Positions 48,988 to 60,751 are shown, numbered from the stretch's first letter. The stretch is DNA of 64,000 nucleotides from Nematostella vectensis (GCF_932526225.1 NC_064044.1:2857001-2921000), one strand, 5' to 3'. The notes: generated by a model not told the origin, from the sequence alone. Translations and numbers: made by a program.

Positions 48988-49616
48988 ATGTCGGTTTGGC
49001 CGGAAGGCGAGCGCCTAAATACAGAATTGGAACAAAGAAGCCTAGTCACCATCTTGATGGAGTTTGCGGTATTCCTTTTATCTGGTCTGTTCGCAGTAAT
49101 GGGCAATGCCATGGTTTGTGTCGCCATCTATCGCCAGCCGAGGCTCCAAACTACTACGTCGCCGCTTTTGCTGTACTCGACATACTCCAACCGTGCATCT
49201 CTCTTCCCCTTGTGCTGGGAGTTATAGTGACTGGGCGTTGGCCGTATGGGCCCATTCTCTGCAATATACAGGGGTTTGTCAGTGCTATGTTTGGTCTGTC
49301 CTCTATTCTGATCATTTTGCTGATCGCGCTTAACCGTTACGTAAAAATTGTAATGACGGCGACAAGTTACAATAAATATGTTTCGCATAAGAAAACTATC
49401 GCATCTGTTATCGCGGCAGTTTTCGCTGGAGCTGTAGGTACTGTTATGCTTAATGTTGAATTCAAGTTTGATCCTGGAAAGCTGTTTAGTTATGTTGACG
49501 GTGGTAAAACGCCAATATCTACGCCTTTTGTAGTCGGTTTCTTGTTCTTCGCCTTGCCTTTTGGTGTCATGTGTTTTTTGTATTTTTATTGTCTGAATGT
49601 CATGCATCACAAATAA
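48988..49616 (+). pseudogene. Broken class A GPCR (melatonin/opsin-like group): frameshift after TM1, TM6-TM7 missing
   Basis: ATG 48988 starts MSVWPEGERLNTELEQR, then TM1 with GN (FAVMGNAMVCVAIYR). At 49144-49158 the frame changes: frame 1 ends RLQTTT, and the receptor continues in another frame as NYYVAAFAVLD (TM2), then GRWPYGPILC (conserved TM3 Cys), LNRYVKI (NRY for DRY), TM4, loop 2 and TM5 (VVGFLFFALPFGVMC). A stop after NVMHHK leaves no TM6 or TM7, and no GT donor is visible there. The TM2-TM3 loop with W and C resembles cnidarian melatonin-receptor/opsin-like orphan GPCRs. The frame joint lies in a repeated AACTAC phrase, pointing to a slippage deletion. It is not closely related to the two GPCRs upstream. 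Confidence 0.78.
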
Positions 49617-50631
49617 AACACGATATTAATTTCTCGCATTTTCTTCCTGCTTTCTTTCTTTCTTGTTTCATTCAGTATCGAGCCTTTCTGGCAAAGTAAA
49701 TTGAAAAGGAAAGAAAATTAAAAACCCAAACGCCTACCAATTTTATTGACTAAGAAAGTAAAAACAACAAATACAGATCTCTTAATGATTCAGCCAACCA
49801 GAAGTAGCAGTGACTTGTTGAAGGAGCCTACAAAGGTACTGTGAAATAATTATCAGGAGGGGGGTGGCGTGAAATGAGCTTGAAATAATGAAAAATTACG
49901 TTGGACCCCCCTCCAACAGCGTCAAGTATAATTCTGACCCCCTCCTGTTCTTTTTAATTACGAAGACCCCCCCCCTCCTACATTCTGACTACAGTCACGT
50001 GTTTCCTAATGCATTATTTCGGCATGAGGATAGACATCAGCACCGCTTAGCTCAGTTCGACTAAACCGCCAAATGTCCGGGAAACAGTTGTTGAAAAGTT
50101 ATATCTTGCCTATAGAGAATCAGAGACCAAAAAGCCCAAAGCGTTTCATTGGAGAATCTGAGATTTTTTTCTGGACAAGGTGCGAAGCAGAGTTTCTGAA
50201 GAGTTGAAATGTTCTTCTTTCTGAAATAATTAAAATGGATTGAATGATATTTACCTAAAAATTGTTTAACACAGGCCCATAGACCTGAGATTGTTGTACT
50301 CGGCCGGCCCTTTTTTTTTCAGCTAAGACGTGACAAATCCTATCCTTTTGTCGTTTTGGTGTGGCCGCTAGAATATGGATGCTGTCTTACAAGTACAAGT
50401 TCATCAAATACAAGTTATCTAATTTTTCGATATTTTTTTAGTAAAACAGGTCTGGATTTTGTTTATTTGTATTTTGTTTATTTTTTTGTTTTGTATTCAC
50501 TGACAATGTAATTGTTCACCCGTGGCTGAATTATTATATTTCAAAAACACGTCAGAAAGTCTACATCACTTTGATAATTTATGAATTATGAACAATAATA
50601 AGCATCCATTCTTATTATCATAAAAAGGAAT
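49617..50631. other. Intergenic; no gene seen
   Basis: Contains C/G-rich patches at about 49855-49980 (GGAGGGGGG and CCCCCCCTCC phrases), which look like pieces of the same G-rich dispersed repeat seen near 19600 and 50650. The remainder is AT-rich. Confidence 0.35.
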
Positions 50632-50860
50632 TGTGTCCAGAAAATATCCATACCCCCCCCCCCCCATCTAGGGGAGTGGAAATTCCGGGGGGGGGGTCTC
50701 AAACGCCCCGGAATTTCCAGAGGGGAGGGGGGGGGGTAAAATGCCCTTTTTCCTTGACAGTTACTGTATTTATCTTTTTCCAGAGGGTTGGAAATTTCAG
50801 AGGGGTGGGGGGTCATACCTCCCACCCCCTCAATAGCGGGTATGGATATTTTCTGGAGTG
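50632..50860. mobile_element. ~230-bp G/C-rich MITE with 20-bp inverted repeats
   Basis: The left end TCCAGAAAATATCCATACCC and the right end GGGTATGGATATTTTCTGGA are perfect reverse complements. The interior is made of long G and C runs and a second inverted pair, GGAAATTCCGGGG against CCCCGGAATTTCC. Confidence 0.8.
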
Positions 50861-51748
50861 CCAAAAGTTACTTAGCATAGCGTTTTTATTTATTTATTTA
50901 TTTATTATTTTGTGGATTTGGACAGACGCAGCGGTTACCAATAAAGTACAAGGCTCACTCGGCGCGAGCCTTGGATAGCTGTGGTTAAGTCGGGACTACC
51001 AGAGCAACTAAGGAGAAGCAACCAAAGCCCATCAGTAATAGGATCAAGCAGAAAAAAAAAATAGTAAAATCCCCTTTTATCTTCCAAATGATAGATCTTT
51101 AATTGGTAAATTCTTAAACAAATTAACGTGGTTGCTGAGAAACAAGAAAAATCAAAAAGAATTACTAATGCAAATGAGAAGTGAAAAGCTTTGTAAACAA
51201 ACTGCTGCCTGGATTAGGAAGATAATAGCAAAATGCAAGAAGCTATCCATCAAGCTTGATCGACATCTATTCTTATACAGTATGTATGCTTGCGATTTAA
51301 TAGGACATCTAAAACAATTTGATAGTATATGGACTATGGAACACTAATAATGATTGTTTTCCTAAAGAGACTATTACTGTCGAATCCGTTGTATCGCGAC
51401 CCGCGTTTTCAAAACACGATTTGTTTTGGTTTTCTGTTCTGTCAGTAAAACCATTCTGAGCCAATCAGAGTCTCGCTTTGTTCAGTTCCCTTGCTATCCT
51501 CTGGACGAAAACCAGACAGTGTCGCGACAGAAAGCCAGGCAACTGCGCATTAGGCGAGAGATCGCAAGAATCTAATTGGCCTAGAATGATTTGACTGGCG
51601 GAACAGAAAATCCCAAAAGACACAAACAAATCGATGTTGAAAATGCGGCGTCGTGATACAACGGATCCGACAGTAAGATTGTTTTGAATTATTTTGAAAA
51701 GGCCTATTGTTTCATTTATTAACAGGTCCACCAGTAGCGAACAAAAGA
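50861..51748. other. Intergenic; weak ORF not called
   Basis: Holds a (TTTA)n tract near 50887 and a 71-codon Lys-rich frame at 51132-51347 with no recognisable domain. The last part lies immediately downstream of the minus-strand protease gene and should include its 3' UTR. Confidence 0.35.
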
Positions 51749-52699
51749 TCAGATTACCAGCAAGCTCTCATCATCTTTCGATTCACATTCCCGAATACTC
51801 ATAGAAAACAGCCTTTTGGTTTTCCTGTTAATGACAGCACATAAAATGATAGCAACAGTACAGCAAGGAACGATAGAAACTAACGCGGGGTACGGCTTGT
51901 TGGAGTCGACTTGACTTAAGAAGGCTATGGCTAAGCCATAACTGCTTACAATACCTATCACACATTTAAAGGACTTGAAAAAAGACATGGCAAAGTTCGC
52001 GATAATCGCACCTATTACTATATCCCCTGTTCCTAAAAACACGTGGGTAGTGTTTTCGCCAAAGCGAACGGTAAAAACCGCAGGTAATTCCCACGCATTA
52101 TTCATCTCGAAGAGTTGGCAAAGCAGACTTGAACAATCCCCAACACTAAAAATCTCCGGCGACCCGTCGTTCATTCGAGAGAGTAGACATACGTCGTAGA
52201 GAAACGCCGTCCAGAGAAAAATCTGTAGAAACGCGAAGTTGCGGAATTGGACGTGACTTGCCAAGAGCGAAAACATGGCAATGATAACGTTGTTGATAAG
52301 CCAGCGGAACTGTGTTTTGACCGAGACTAGCCAAAGGCAAGCAAAGGACATTCCAACAAAGTAGGCAATTTTGCCAGGGAACCACTGTGTGAAGGCTACT
52401 AGTATAAAACAGAGTACAGCCATGTGTTGAAGAACGATCATGACTGACGGGTAGTACTGTAAGCAAATAACTGTCAGTCCCATTGTAGCGAAGTAGGCGA
52501 AGTTTAGGAGAATATACCATGGCAGACTTGCTGGTTCCAACTTTTGGCTTTCCTCTACAGGCTCTGTTGTTTTTTTCCCATTCTTTGTAGGCGCGCTATC
52601 GCTAGTAAAACTCTTTCGCGTCTTCTCGCCGTAAAAAGCACTCATGAACACCAGACTGCAAACAGATGCGTCCATTATCCAAAAATTATGAAGACTCAT
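51749..52699 (-). CDS. Signal-peptide-peptidase-like intramembrane aspartyl protease (A22B), intronless
   Basis: A single exon encodes 316 aa with eight or nine hydrophobic segments. Family signatures are in order: YD with D169 (FLYDVCL), GxGD with D226 (LGTGDIVIGA) and PAL 271-273 (YPALVSIVP). Presenilin/SPP proteases normally read YD, GLGD and QPAL, so the two catalytic aspartates and PAL are kept while Leu of GLGD is Thr and Gln of QPAL is Tyr. The N terminus is short, with a Lys/Ser/Thr-rich loop (residues 24-55) after the first hydrophobic stretch. Length is below the 370 or more residues usual for SPP. The family cleaves type II membrane stubs and signal-peptide remnants within membranes of the ER or endosomes. 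The lack of introns suggests a retrocopy, but the frame is intact. A palindromic CRE lies about 120 bp upstream. Confidence 0.82.
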   Translation of the reverse strand: MSLHNFWIMDASVCSLVFMSAFYGEKTRKSFTSDSAPTKNGKKTTEPVEESQKLEPASLPWYILLNFAYFATMGLTVICLQYYPSVMIVLQHMAVLCFILVAFTQWFPGKIAYFVGMSFACLWLVSVKTQFRWLINNVIIAMFSLLASHVQFRNFAFLQIFLWTAFLYDVCLLSRMNDGSPEIFSVGDCSSLLCQLFEMNNAWELPAVFTVRFGENTTHVFLGTGDIVIGAIIANFAMSFFKSFKCVIGIVSSYGLAIAFLSQVDSNKPYPALVSIVPCCTVAIILCAVINRKTKRLFSMSIRECESKDDESLLVI

Positions 52700-52814
52700 T
52701 TTTCTGGTACGAATAGTTTTTTTTGGCAGACTGCTGCTACACGAGGGCCATCTCTCGTTCCGGCGGAAATAAAATGCCGCGATCCTTTTGTTGTTAAATC
52801 TATGCTACCCGTGG

Positions 52815-52822
52815 TGACGTCA
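52815..52822. promoter_or_regulatory. Palindromic CRE site TGACGTCA
   Basis: A perfect CREB/ATF palindrome, within GTGACGTCACA, about 116 bp upstream of the protease start codon on the minus strand. The position suits a proximal promoter element; binding is inferred from the consensus only. Confidence 0.45.
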
Positions 52823-53654
52823 CAAAGAGCTGACATGGTTGTTGATGGACGGTACAAATCTAACAGCGCTTGTTAATCAATAGCGCATTACCTATTAATC
52901 AAAACCACCACAATTAGTTGATTGGTTGACAAAAATGCAGATAGGTCTCTCTTTTGGTCGCCACATGAAATTATCAAAAGTCGAGAAGCGCGGATTAATA
53001 CAAGGAGACAATGTCTACATTTGCAAAACGAATTCATAGTAATATTTTTTATTATTATTGTTAACATTTATTTAATACCTGTTTTCTGGCATTAAACCTG
53101 TTTCTACATAATTATATATAAAACAATTTTCTACACCAAAACAGGTATGCTGCCCCATAGTTAGCTTACAATGCCTGTCTGTAGCCGGTAACATTCAAAC
53201 AGTGACTTGTATGGACTTTGTATTTATTTTATTTTGTCAGGTTTACTTAACCTGCTCAAACACAAAACGCTAGGGCCGCCACATTTACAATGATAACGAA
53301 AATCAAAGGAATCTGATATGGGGGTCCTGTGGTAAATCTAACGTCATCGGTCTGTGGCGCATATGACGTGTGGACTGGGTCTAGTTTTTAAACAATATGG
53401 CGGTTTCCCTGGTTTCAGTTGTCAAGTGAAACTTTTTGAGAAAATTACCCTCGATGGACGAAAAAACGTGATTGATTTTACAAGATAATCAGAGGTTTAT
53501 ATAAATTATTTTACATTGCTCAAACGTTGAACAGAGAAACCCGTAAAATGTTGCTTATGGTGATTTGTTTTGGTTTCGAAGTTGAAGGTTGTTGTGATTG
53601 TTGAGGTTAAATTCACTGAAGGTAAAAAGTGAGTTATTTCGGTGATCCGAAGAT
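52823..53654. other. Bidirectional promoter region between the protease and DNAJC27
   Basis: The divergent genes are about 955 bp apart. The region is AT-rich and unique with TTTATTTTATTTTG-type tracts. No other gene or repeat is recognised. Confidence 0.4.
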
Positions 53655-56600
53655 ATGGAAAAGAAAAACAAAGCTAAGCGAGGGATACGAGTCAAGATTA
53701 TTAGCATGGGAAATGCAGAAGTAGGAAAGGTCAGTAAAAAATGAAACAAATGCTTTCTGTTGAAACATGTTGAAAGATATGATAAGCAAGATGTTGATAA
53801 CTTACAAGGTTCACGGTAGTAACTGTAGCAACTCTCCCGCATTAGGCGGGAGTCTCAAGATTTTGGACCCCTTCTCCCGCGTTGAGCACCAAATCTTCCG
53901 CTTTTTATCGCTTCCGAAAAAATATTCTGTAGAAAAATTGTCATTTTGGCTATTTTTTTTATTAAAATATTTGAAACAAGAATTCCCTTGTGTAGCGCAA
54001 TTTATCTAACACCCTCGGTTTCTATACGGCAAACGCCTGCAAAGTTAAACCCACCCCTCCCCCCAACAATTCTCAAGCCTTGAGATTTTTGGAGGTTGAC
54101 AGGTATGCTGTAAGTAATATTTACTTAAATTACTTTGATCTACTTTGTCTGGGTTAAGTTACCCAGATAATAACAAGATATATTCCCATATAGCACTGTA
54201 TATAAGCAATCCTATTTTCACACTTTTTGTCAAATCCTTTAGTTATTTGATAATTAAATTATTTTTGTCATGTTATCATCATCTCCATTGTTTATGTTTA
54301 CAGTAATTCCTGCTGTATGTTTGTCATTGTTTACGAACACATTAATTATTGTTACTGTGCTTATGATTCGTATAATAATTTTATGTTGGGGTTGTATGTG
54401 TTTGCTTGGATTTCAGAGCTGTATTATCAAGAGGTATTGTGAGAAGAGGTTTATTAGCAAGTATATGACCACGATAGGGATTGACTACGGAGTCACCAAG
54501 TAAGACTTTGTTACCAAAACATTATACACCTATTTCAATTAAGGTTGCACTCAGAGAATCCATGCATCGAAGCCTGTAGTGCTTCATGGCAATAAAGAAA
54601 TAAGCATACAGTAAGCAAAATACAGTATAAGACAGTTTGAAAAGGATATTAAAGCAGCATTCTTGTTCATATGCCCGTAAACATTTACCTGGCTTCCACA
54701 GACCAGATTCAATCATTGATATGCATGTATACTACCCATGAATCCCTGCAGGCCCATTGCTTCTTGAAAGCAACCTTATTTAAAAAAGTGCAGACTAGCT
54801 GCAATGGAACCCTCAAGGGAAACAAAAAACTGCTAGTCTTCAAAATGACTGAAAGTAGTTTTCTAAGTATAATAGTTTTTTAGCGATGCTTAAAAGCGTA
54901 ATAAAATTTCTAGCATAATGTATCTGACCCTTTTTGAAATTCACTACAGATACAAACTAAAGTCAGAAGTATGTTTTAACAGGATAAATTTTGTAACTCT
55001 TGATAAATACAGTAATATATATATATACTCACCTCTATAAAAAAACCATCTTTCCATTCCTCAGATTGAAAACGGTTTTTCTCTGTTTCTTAACTTTTCA
55101 TATTTTCTTAACTGATGGAAGCGATTATTTGTTTTTCAGAGTTGTTGTTGATGATAAGGAGATAAAAGTAAATATATTTGATATGGCTGGGCATCCTGTC
55201 TTCTATGAGGTACTGAGGGAAATAAACACATCATCTAAACCATATATCTAACAAATATGTTAGTTTAATTTGCAAGATGACCTGAGATCATTGACAATGC
55301 CTGGTATTTGCATGAAGTACTTCCGTTGGTATGTTTTAAGGATGTTTTGCGCACATTATTAATGTCCCTTAATCTAAGATAGTACAGCATGTAGTGCAGG
55401 GAAAAGTGTGAGAGTGAGGAAAAAAATTGTTTTTATTGGATAGTGTGTAGGTATCACATAAGCTGCAGTGACTGGATGCTCTGAATAAGATTCGAAGATA
55501 ATTATAATAACATAATCATGATGATTAAAATGATGACAATGATGGTGATAATAGTGATGATGATAAAACATGATCATGTTGCTGGTGAAGTATATTCATA
55601 AAGCATAATTATTTGTTCTCTAAAATTTTTGTCACGAAAAACTGTGTAAATTTGATTTTGCACTAAGAAAGTTTTTTACCCCCTGCCCAGGTCCGTAATG
55701 AGTTCTACAAGGATACCCAGGGTGCATTGCTGGTGTATGACGTGACGAGCAGAGAGAGCTTTGAGGCTTTGGACATTTGGCTAGATGAAATAAAGAAGGA
55801 TATAGGATCACCAAGTGATTTCAACAGTGTGGTGTTTGTCGTCTGTGCCAACAAAGTAGGTGTTAGTAGTGATTATGTTGAAAATGATGAAGATGAAATG
55901 ATAGTGATAATCATGAGCGACATTGAAGATTGTCAATATTATTTTTGTTAATGATTTTTATTATTTTTTATCTACTGTTTTATCATTATTATTAATAATA
56001 ATTGAAATGATGATAATTAAAGAGTTATAATAATGATGATGATGATTAGGACCTTTTTGCAAGTTATGACACTGTCATAATGTTATCATAAGGTAGTAAT
56101 ATGATGACGGTGATTTGTTGTACTTGTTCGAGATTTTGTAGATGAATGATAGTTGGTTAGTGCTGGTCATACTGTAGTTGTGCTCAATAATTTTTGATCA
56201 CCACATTTAATGGTTACAAGGAAAACTATTATTTAAAGTTTTAATAATATACATACACCATATGAAGGCTGGTTTCAACCACAGTAATCCAGTGAGTCGG
56301 TTTTATGCTCATTAGATGTTTAATCTTCCCTTTTACTGCACACCTTAAGGTCGATAGCCGTAAGCGCTTGGTTGAGGAAAGTGAGGGGAGACAGTGGGCA
56401 GAAAATCATAAGTTTTACTACTTTGAGACATCCGCTCAGACCGGTGATGGCATCCCTGAGGTTTTCCAGGTGAGAGCCGTTAGCTTGTGATAATCCGGTC
56501 GTCTTGTTCACAGTGCCGTAGACTCCCCTGTAGGCATGCATCTCTAAGTAGGTGGTGGAGCCAAACCAAAGCTGAATAGAAAATCTAGATGATGGGCCCT

Positions 56601-57341
56601 ACTGTATGGATGGTAAACATGGCATGACAGAATAGGGGGTAGATGGGAGAGTGCGAGATCAAGAAGGGGAGGAATGTCTTTATTCTTTCAGGGGTTTTCT
56701 TTCACTCTGCAGGTTTCAAGCATAATCATTGAAAATGCAGGGGCAATTTGCCTGATCAGCCCACCATTTTCTCTTACTTGGCTCTTCCCTTTAGGTTCAC
56801 ATCTTTTGTTCTTGATGATATTGCATTATTCTCATGAAGATGATTCCCTTCCCTTGAGTCTATTCATGGATGATGATGATAATTAATGATGGTGATGTTT
56901 GATAATGATATCCTCCCCTTTAGACTCTGTTCACGGGTGTTGTCAAGGCCCTGGAGAATGGTGGGAAGCCTGTGTTGATTGACACAGCATTAACCCTGGG
57001 CTACAGCAAGGAACAGGCTGAAGTGATCCAGAGATTGAAGAATGCCAAGGATCACTACGAGCGACTTGGGATCCAGCAAGGTGCCACCAAGTGAGTGGTT
57101 TATATATAAATGAGGCCGTGATGGGGTGCTGTGGCTTGGGCTGTTTAGAGGTAATGAAGGTATGGCATTCTTGGACCATTGCAATGATCACTTACTTTTG
57201 TATTGCAGAGATGATATCAATCGTGCATATAAGAAATTGGCAGTACTGATCCACCCTGATAAGAGTGTGGCGCCAGGTTCAGAAGAAGCATTCAAGGCTT
57301 TAGTAGCGGCACGTGCATCACTTCTTCAGAACCACAGATAG
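53655..57341 (+). CDS. DNAJC27: DNAJC27 (RBJ): Rab-like GTPase with C-terminal J domain
   Basis: Seven exons: 53655-53729, 54417-54499, 55140-55209, 55691-55855, 56350-56469, 56924-57090 and 57209-57341. All have GT-AG signals and consistent phases, for 270 aa (human protein about 273). The GTPase half has P-loop GNAEVGKS (19-26), switch segment TTIGIDYG, DMAG 67-70 followed by His rather than Gln, NKVD 130-133 and ETSAQ. The J-domain half has YKKLAVLIHPDK with HPD 242-244. The C terminus lacks prenylation cysteines, as in the family. In mammals this protein binds MEK and affects ERK signalling; here the role is inferred from orthology. Intron 1 carries a small hairpin (CTCCCGC...GCGGGAG). 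The Gln-to-His change after DxxG is normal for this family and implies unusual GTP hydrolysis. Confidence 0.96.
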
Positions 57342-57710
57342 CACCCGGGAATATCATATAGCACCGGGGAAGATCATATAGAACCTTAGCAGGGCCTCTC
57401 AGGGGGTGAGACAAGTCCCATGGTCCACCCCTACCTCTTTCCCTCAATACTGAAAGCTTAGAAGGAGATTATGGGAGCTGAGATCCATGACATTACCTCC
57501 TGATATATGTTTTATCTATTGAGATATGGTCCCTAGGCTCCCTGAATTCTAGAATCACCCTATCTAATGTCAACAATCCCTTGACTTTTCCCTGGTAAGG
57601 CTTTTAATGGTCACTGCTTATAAGTGATAACACACCAGGCTCGACGACCTGTGTTACCCCTTTGTTGTGTGTAAATAGTATGTAACTACACCTTGTATAG
57701 ATTTTTATTC

Positions 57711-57716
57711 AATAAA
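57711..57716 (+). terminator. Poly(A) signal AATAAA of DNAJC27
   Basis: A canonical AATAAA lies about 370 bp after the DNAJC27 stop, following a T-rich stretch. A terminal-inverted-repeat element starts four bases later, so the cleavage site would fall inside that element. Confidence 0.6.
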
Positions 57717-57719
57717 TTT

Positions 57720-57862
57720 CCTCTGTGAGGTTTCGTAAAATTCGGTCTCACCTACCTCATTCAACATATTATATCATAGTACCTTATTCAACATATTATA
57801 TCATATTTCCTCATTCAACATGTTATATAGGGGTGACCGAATTTTACGAAACTTCACAGAGG
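57720..57862. mobile_element. ~143-bp MITE with 33-bp inverted repeats
   Basis: The left end CCTCTGTGAGGTTTCGTAAA and the right end TTTACGAAACTTCACAGAGG are reverse complements with one mismatch; the match continues inward through ATTCGGTC. The interior has three tandem copies of a TTCAACATATTATATCATA-like phrase, one with ATG for ATA. AT-rich flanks prevent a certain target duplication. Confidence 0.8.
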
Positions 57863-58031
57863 TATTTAAATTGATCACTTCTAACCGCTCGGCGAGTTTT
57901 TTTTTTGTGTTTTTTTTTTTTAAGAATTTCTCACAAAACCCCAAAACCACTAATTGTGAGCTTGGCCTCCCTGTGGGTAAAAGTATTGCGGAGAGCGAAA
58001 GAGAAAAAGTCGGGACGCAAAAATCGAAATG

Positions 58032-58450
58032 ACAGGGGTCGTCCACACTAACCCGGATTCAAAAGTATCCGGATTCGTTTCGCCGAAAACGCATCACTTG
58101 ATTCGCGTCCACACTATCGTTTTCGCATCTTGTTAGCCTGGATTCAGCGTCCACACTAACACGGTTTCAAACGTTTGAAAACGCTGAAAGGTACAGGGTG
58201 ACGTCATTTTTATGATATGCGCATGCTCAAAGCAGCGCACGCCTGCGATATGACGCCATCGTTTTCATTTTGATACGGATTCGAACGTCCACACTACGGA
58301 CCAAAGTATACGGATTTACTTTCGACAGCGTTTTCAAAAGTATCCGGATTCGCTGGATCCAGCGCGCGTGTTAGTGTGGACGAAGGCCTAAACGTATCAA
58401 CAAGTATACGGATTCAAACGAATCCGTGCTAGTGTGGACGGCCCCCTAGT
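58032..58450. mobile_element. ~420-bp MITE with GTCCACACTA inverted repeats
   Basis: The left end AGGGGTCGTCCACACTA is mirrored by TAGTGTGGACGGCCCCCT on the right. The interior repeats the GTCCACACT or AGTGTGGAC phrase several times together with CGGATTCAAA and CGGATTCG phrases, so it is partly self-tandem. The CAGGGG-type end recalls hAT-derived MITEs, but no clear 8-bp target duplication could be read. Confidence 0.75.
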
Positions 58451-58703
58451 GGGGTCTAGTGACGAAAGCTGACAAAAGTGCTCGCGCGTGACCGAACGGG
58501 CTGCGCGCACAATATCCTCGCCAGGATTTGAAATGTTTTGCGCGCGATTTATTTTTTGACGAGTGCAATACAGTTTAAAAGTAAAAAAAAAACTCAAACA
58601 ACACTGTTAAAACAACCGCCCTCTTCTTGAGAAAAGGAACTACAAAAGCTTAGAGGAGACTAACGGTATAAGCTGTGGTCTAGTTAGTACTGTACTCAAA
58701 ACA

Positions 58704-60751
58704 ATGGCAGTGTCTCAGAGTGAATTTGAATCTTTGGCAAAGGCGGAGGACAAACGCGAAGAGAATCCAGCGACATTATTTGAGGCAAAAAAACATGAGG
58801 TAAATATGTTATAAAATTCAGCTATTCTTTGCCCAGCCATAAGATTATTTTTGAAATTGAAATTCGATTAGCCTTTCATCCAGAAAAGTGCAATAAACTC
58901 TAGATAATAAGTTTCCCAGAACCATGACAAAAATAAAACAAGCACTCAATGATAAATTGTTGTTGCGGGTAGTATTGTCAGTTCTCCTTACTTTTCCTTC
59001 TAACGTGCGACAGGTTAGGGGAGGCGCTTATTCGGGGATAGTGCTTATTCACATTTCCCCACTTAGGGAGGGGCTTATTCGAGCAAATGACGTTAAGCGG
59101 TAGTTATGTTTTGTGGGAATCTTACTAAGGGATTAGTTTGACTTATTAAGCACCGTCCAAACCGACACAAGATCATCAACCAACAACTGGCACTATCTCG
59201 CTGGGCTGACCACAAGACGAGGGAAATATTGGCGAACTATTTAAAAGCACCTTCCATTATGGTATTAGAGAAAACAAACAACATAGCAGGCCCACATTAA
59301 TGCTTGCGCTGTAGCTCAGAAGTCTTTGATCGATCTTTAAGTAAAACATTTTGTATCCTAATTAATGTTTCACAGAACTTTGAAACCACTTGGACACCGG
59401 CGTACAGAGAGCTGGACAAAATGTACATGACCATCTCTACGTCACTCGCCTCAGTCTTCCCTGAACTACGGCCAGATGGCCACAGGATACCCGTCGATCC
59501 AAACACGCTATTTCCAAATTACCGCCCCATCTGCAAAACAGGTAACAAATCTTAATCTCCACATGCGATTGATAGAGGTTGAATGATGACACATGATCTG
59601 GAATGCACTTTTATAGAGCTTTTGGTTTAAAACTTTGTTACGGTCACCAGCTTCCCAACTTGTTAATGTCCCGTGTGTTATACTTAGCACTCGTCTTATT
59701 TTCTTGTTAATGTCCCGTATGTTATACTTAGCACTCTTCTTATTTTCTTGTTAATGTCCCGTATGTTATACTTAGCAATCGTCTTATTTCTTGTTAATGT
59801 CCCGTATGTTATACTTAGCACTCTTCTTATTTTTTTGTTAATGTCCCGTATGTTATACTTAGCACTCTTCTTATTTTCTTGTTAATGTCCCGTATGTTAT
59901 ACTTAGCACTCTTCTTATTTTCTTGTTAATGTCCCGTATGTTATACTTAGCACTCTTCTTATTTTCTTGTTAATGTCCCGTATGTTATACTTAGCACTCT
60001 TCTTGTTTTCTTGTTAATGTCCCGTATGTTATACTTAGCACTCTTCTTGTTTTCTTGTTAATGTCCCGTATGTTATACTTAGCACTCTTCTTATTTTCTT
60101 GTTAATGCCCCGTATGTTATACTTAGCACTCTTCTTATTTTCTTGTTAATGTCCCGTATGTTATACTTAGCACTCTTCTTATTTTCTTGTTAATGTCCCG
60201 TATGTTATACTTAGCACTCTTCTTATTTTCTTGTTAATGTCCCGTATGTTATACTTAGCACTCTTCTTGTTTTCTTGTTAATGTCCCGTATGTTATACTT
60301 AGCACTCTTCTTATTTTCTTGTTAATGTCCCGTATGTTATACTTAGCACACTTATTTTCCGGCATGCGAATAAGGGTGCACTCGGAGAATGCTTAATGGG
60401 TATCGACTTCATGCGCGAATAAGCACTTATAAACAAATCCAGGTTTAGAAATCTGTAGCATTCTTGGTTATGTCCTCGTTTGGCTTTCATTGTGCAGTGT
60501 TCAGCCATTTGCACGTTACCCATGAACCACTACAGTGCAACCTCATTTGAAATAAGTGTACCCTCTCATATATTATATAGCTTCTCAGCAGTTATTATAT
60601 TAATAGAATATGTGCATCTATATTTGCAAATGAATTTTAATTGTTGTTCTGTACAGATGGTCAGAAGCTCTGCGTTCCGTCCTGGCCGTGGAGTGATGAC
60701 GTCACAGAAGCGACATCAAGTGAGAGAAGTGATGACAAGAAGTCTCCTTAG
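58704..60751 (+). CDS. Three-exon gene for an unrecognised 118-aa protein
   Basis: Exons 58704-58799, 59376-59541 and 60657-60751, with GT-AG splices in phases 0 and 1, give 118 aa ending at TAG 60749-60751. The ATG has A at -3. The N terminus is acidic and charged (SLAKAEDKREENP). The middle has YRELDKMYMTISTSLASVFP and RIPVDPNTLFPNYRPICK. The end is DGQKLCVPSWPWSDDVT followed by a Ser/Asp/Lys tail. There is no signal peptide or membrane segment. Two Cys and several Pro/Trp/Tyr residues suggest a small folded or scaffold-binding protein. I do not recognise the family. Three well-formed, phase-compatible exons argue for a real gene, but each is short and no homologue is known to me. A G run follows the stop directly and a 69-bp array starts about 65 bp later, in the likely 3' UTR. 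Confidence 0.65.
59659..60356. repeat. 44-bp minisatellite in intron 2 of the 118-aa gene
   Basis: About 16 units of 44 bp around TGTTAATGTCCCGTATGTTA, with minor changes (GTATG/GTGTG, ATTTTC/GTTTTC, one-base indels). It lies wholly within the second intron. Confidence 0.96.
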
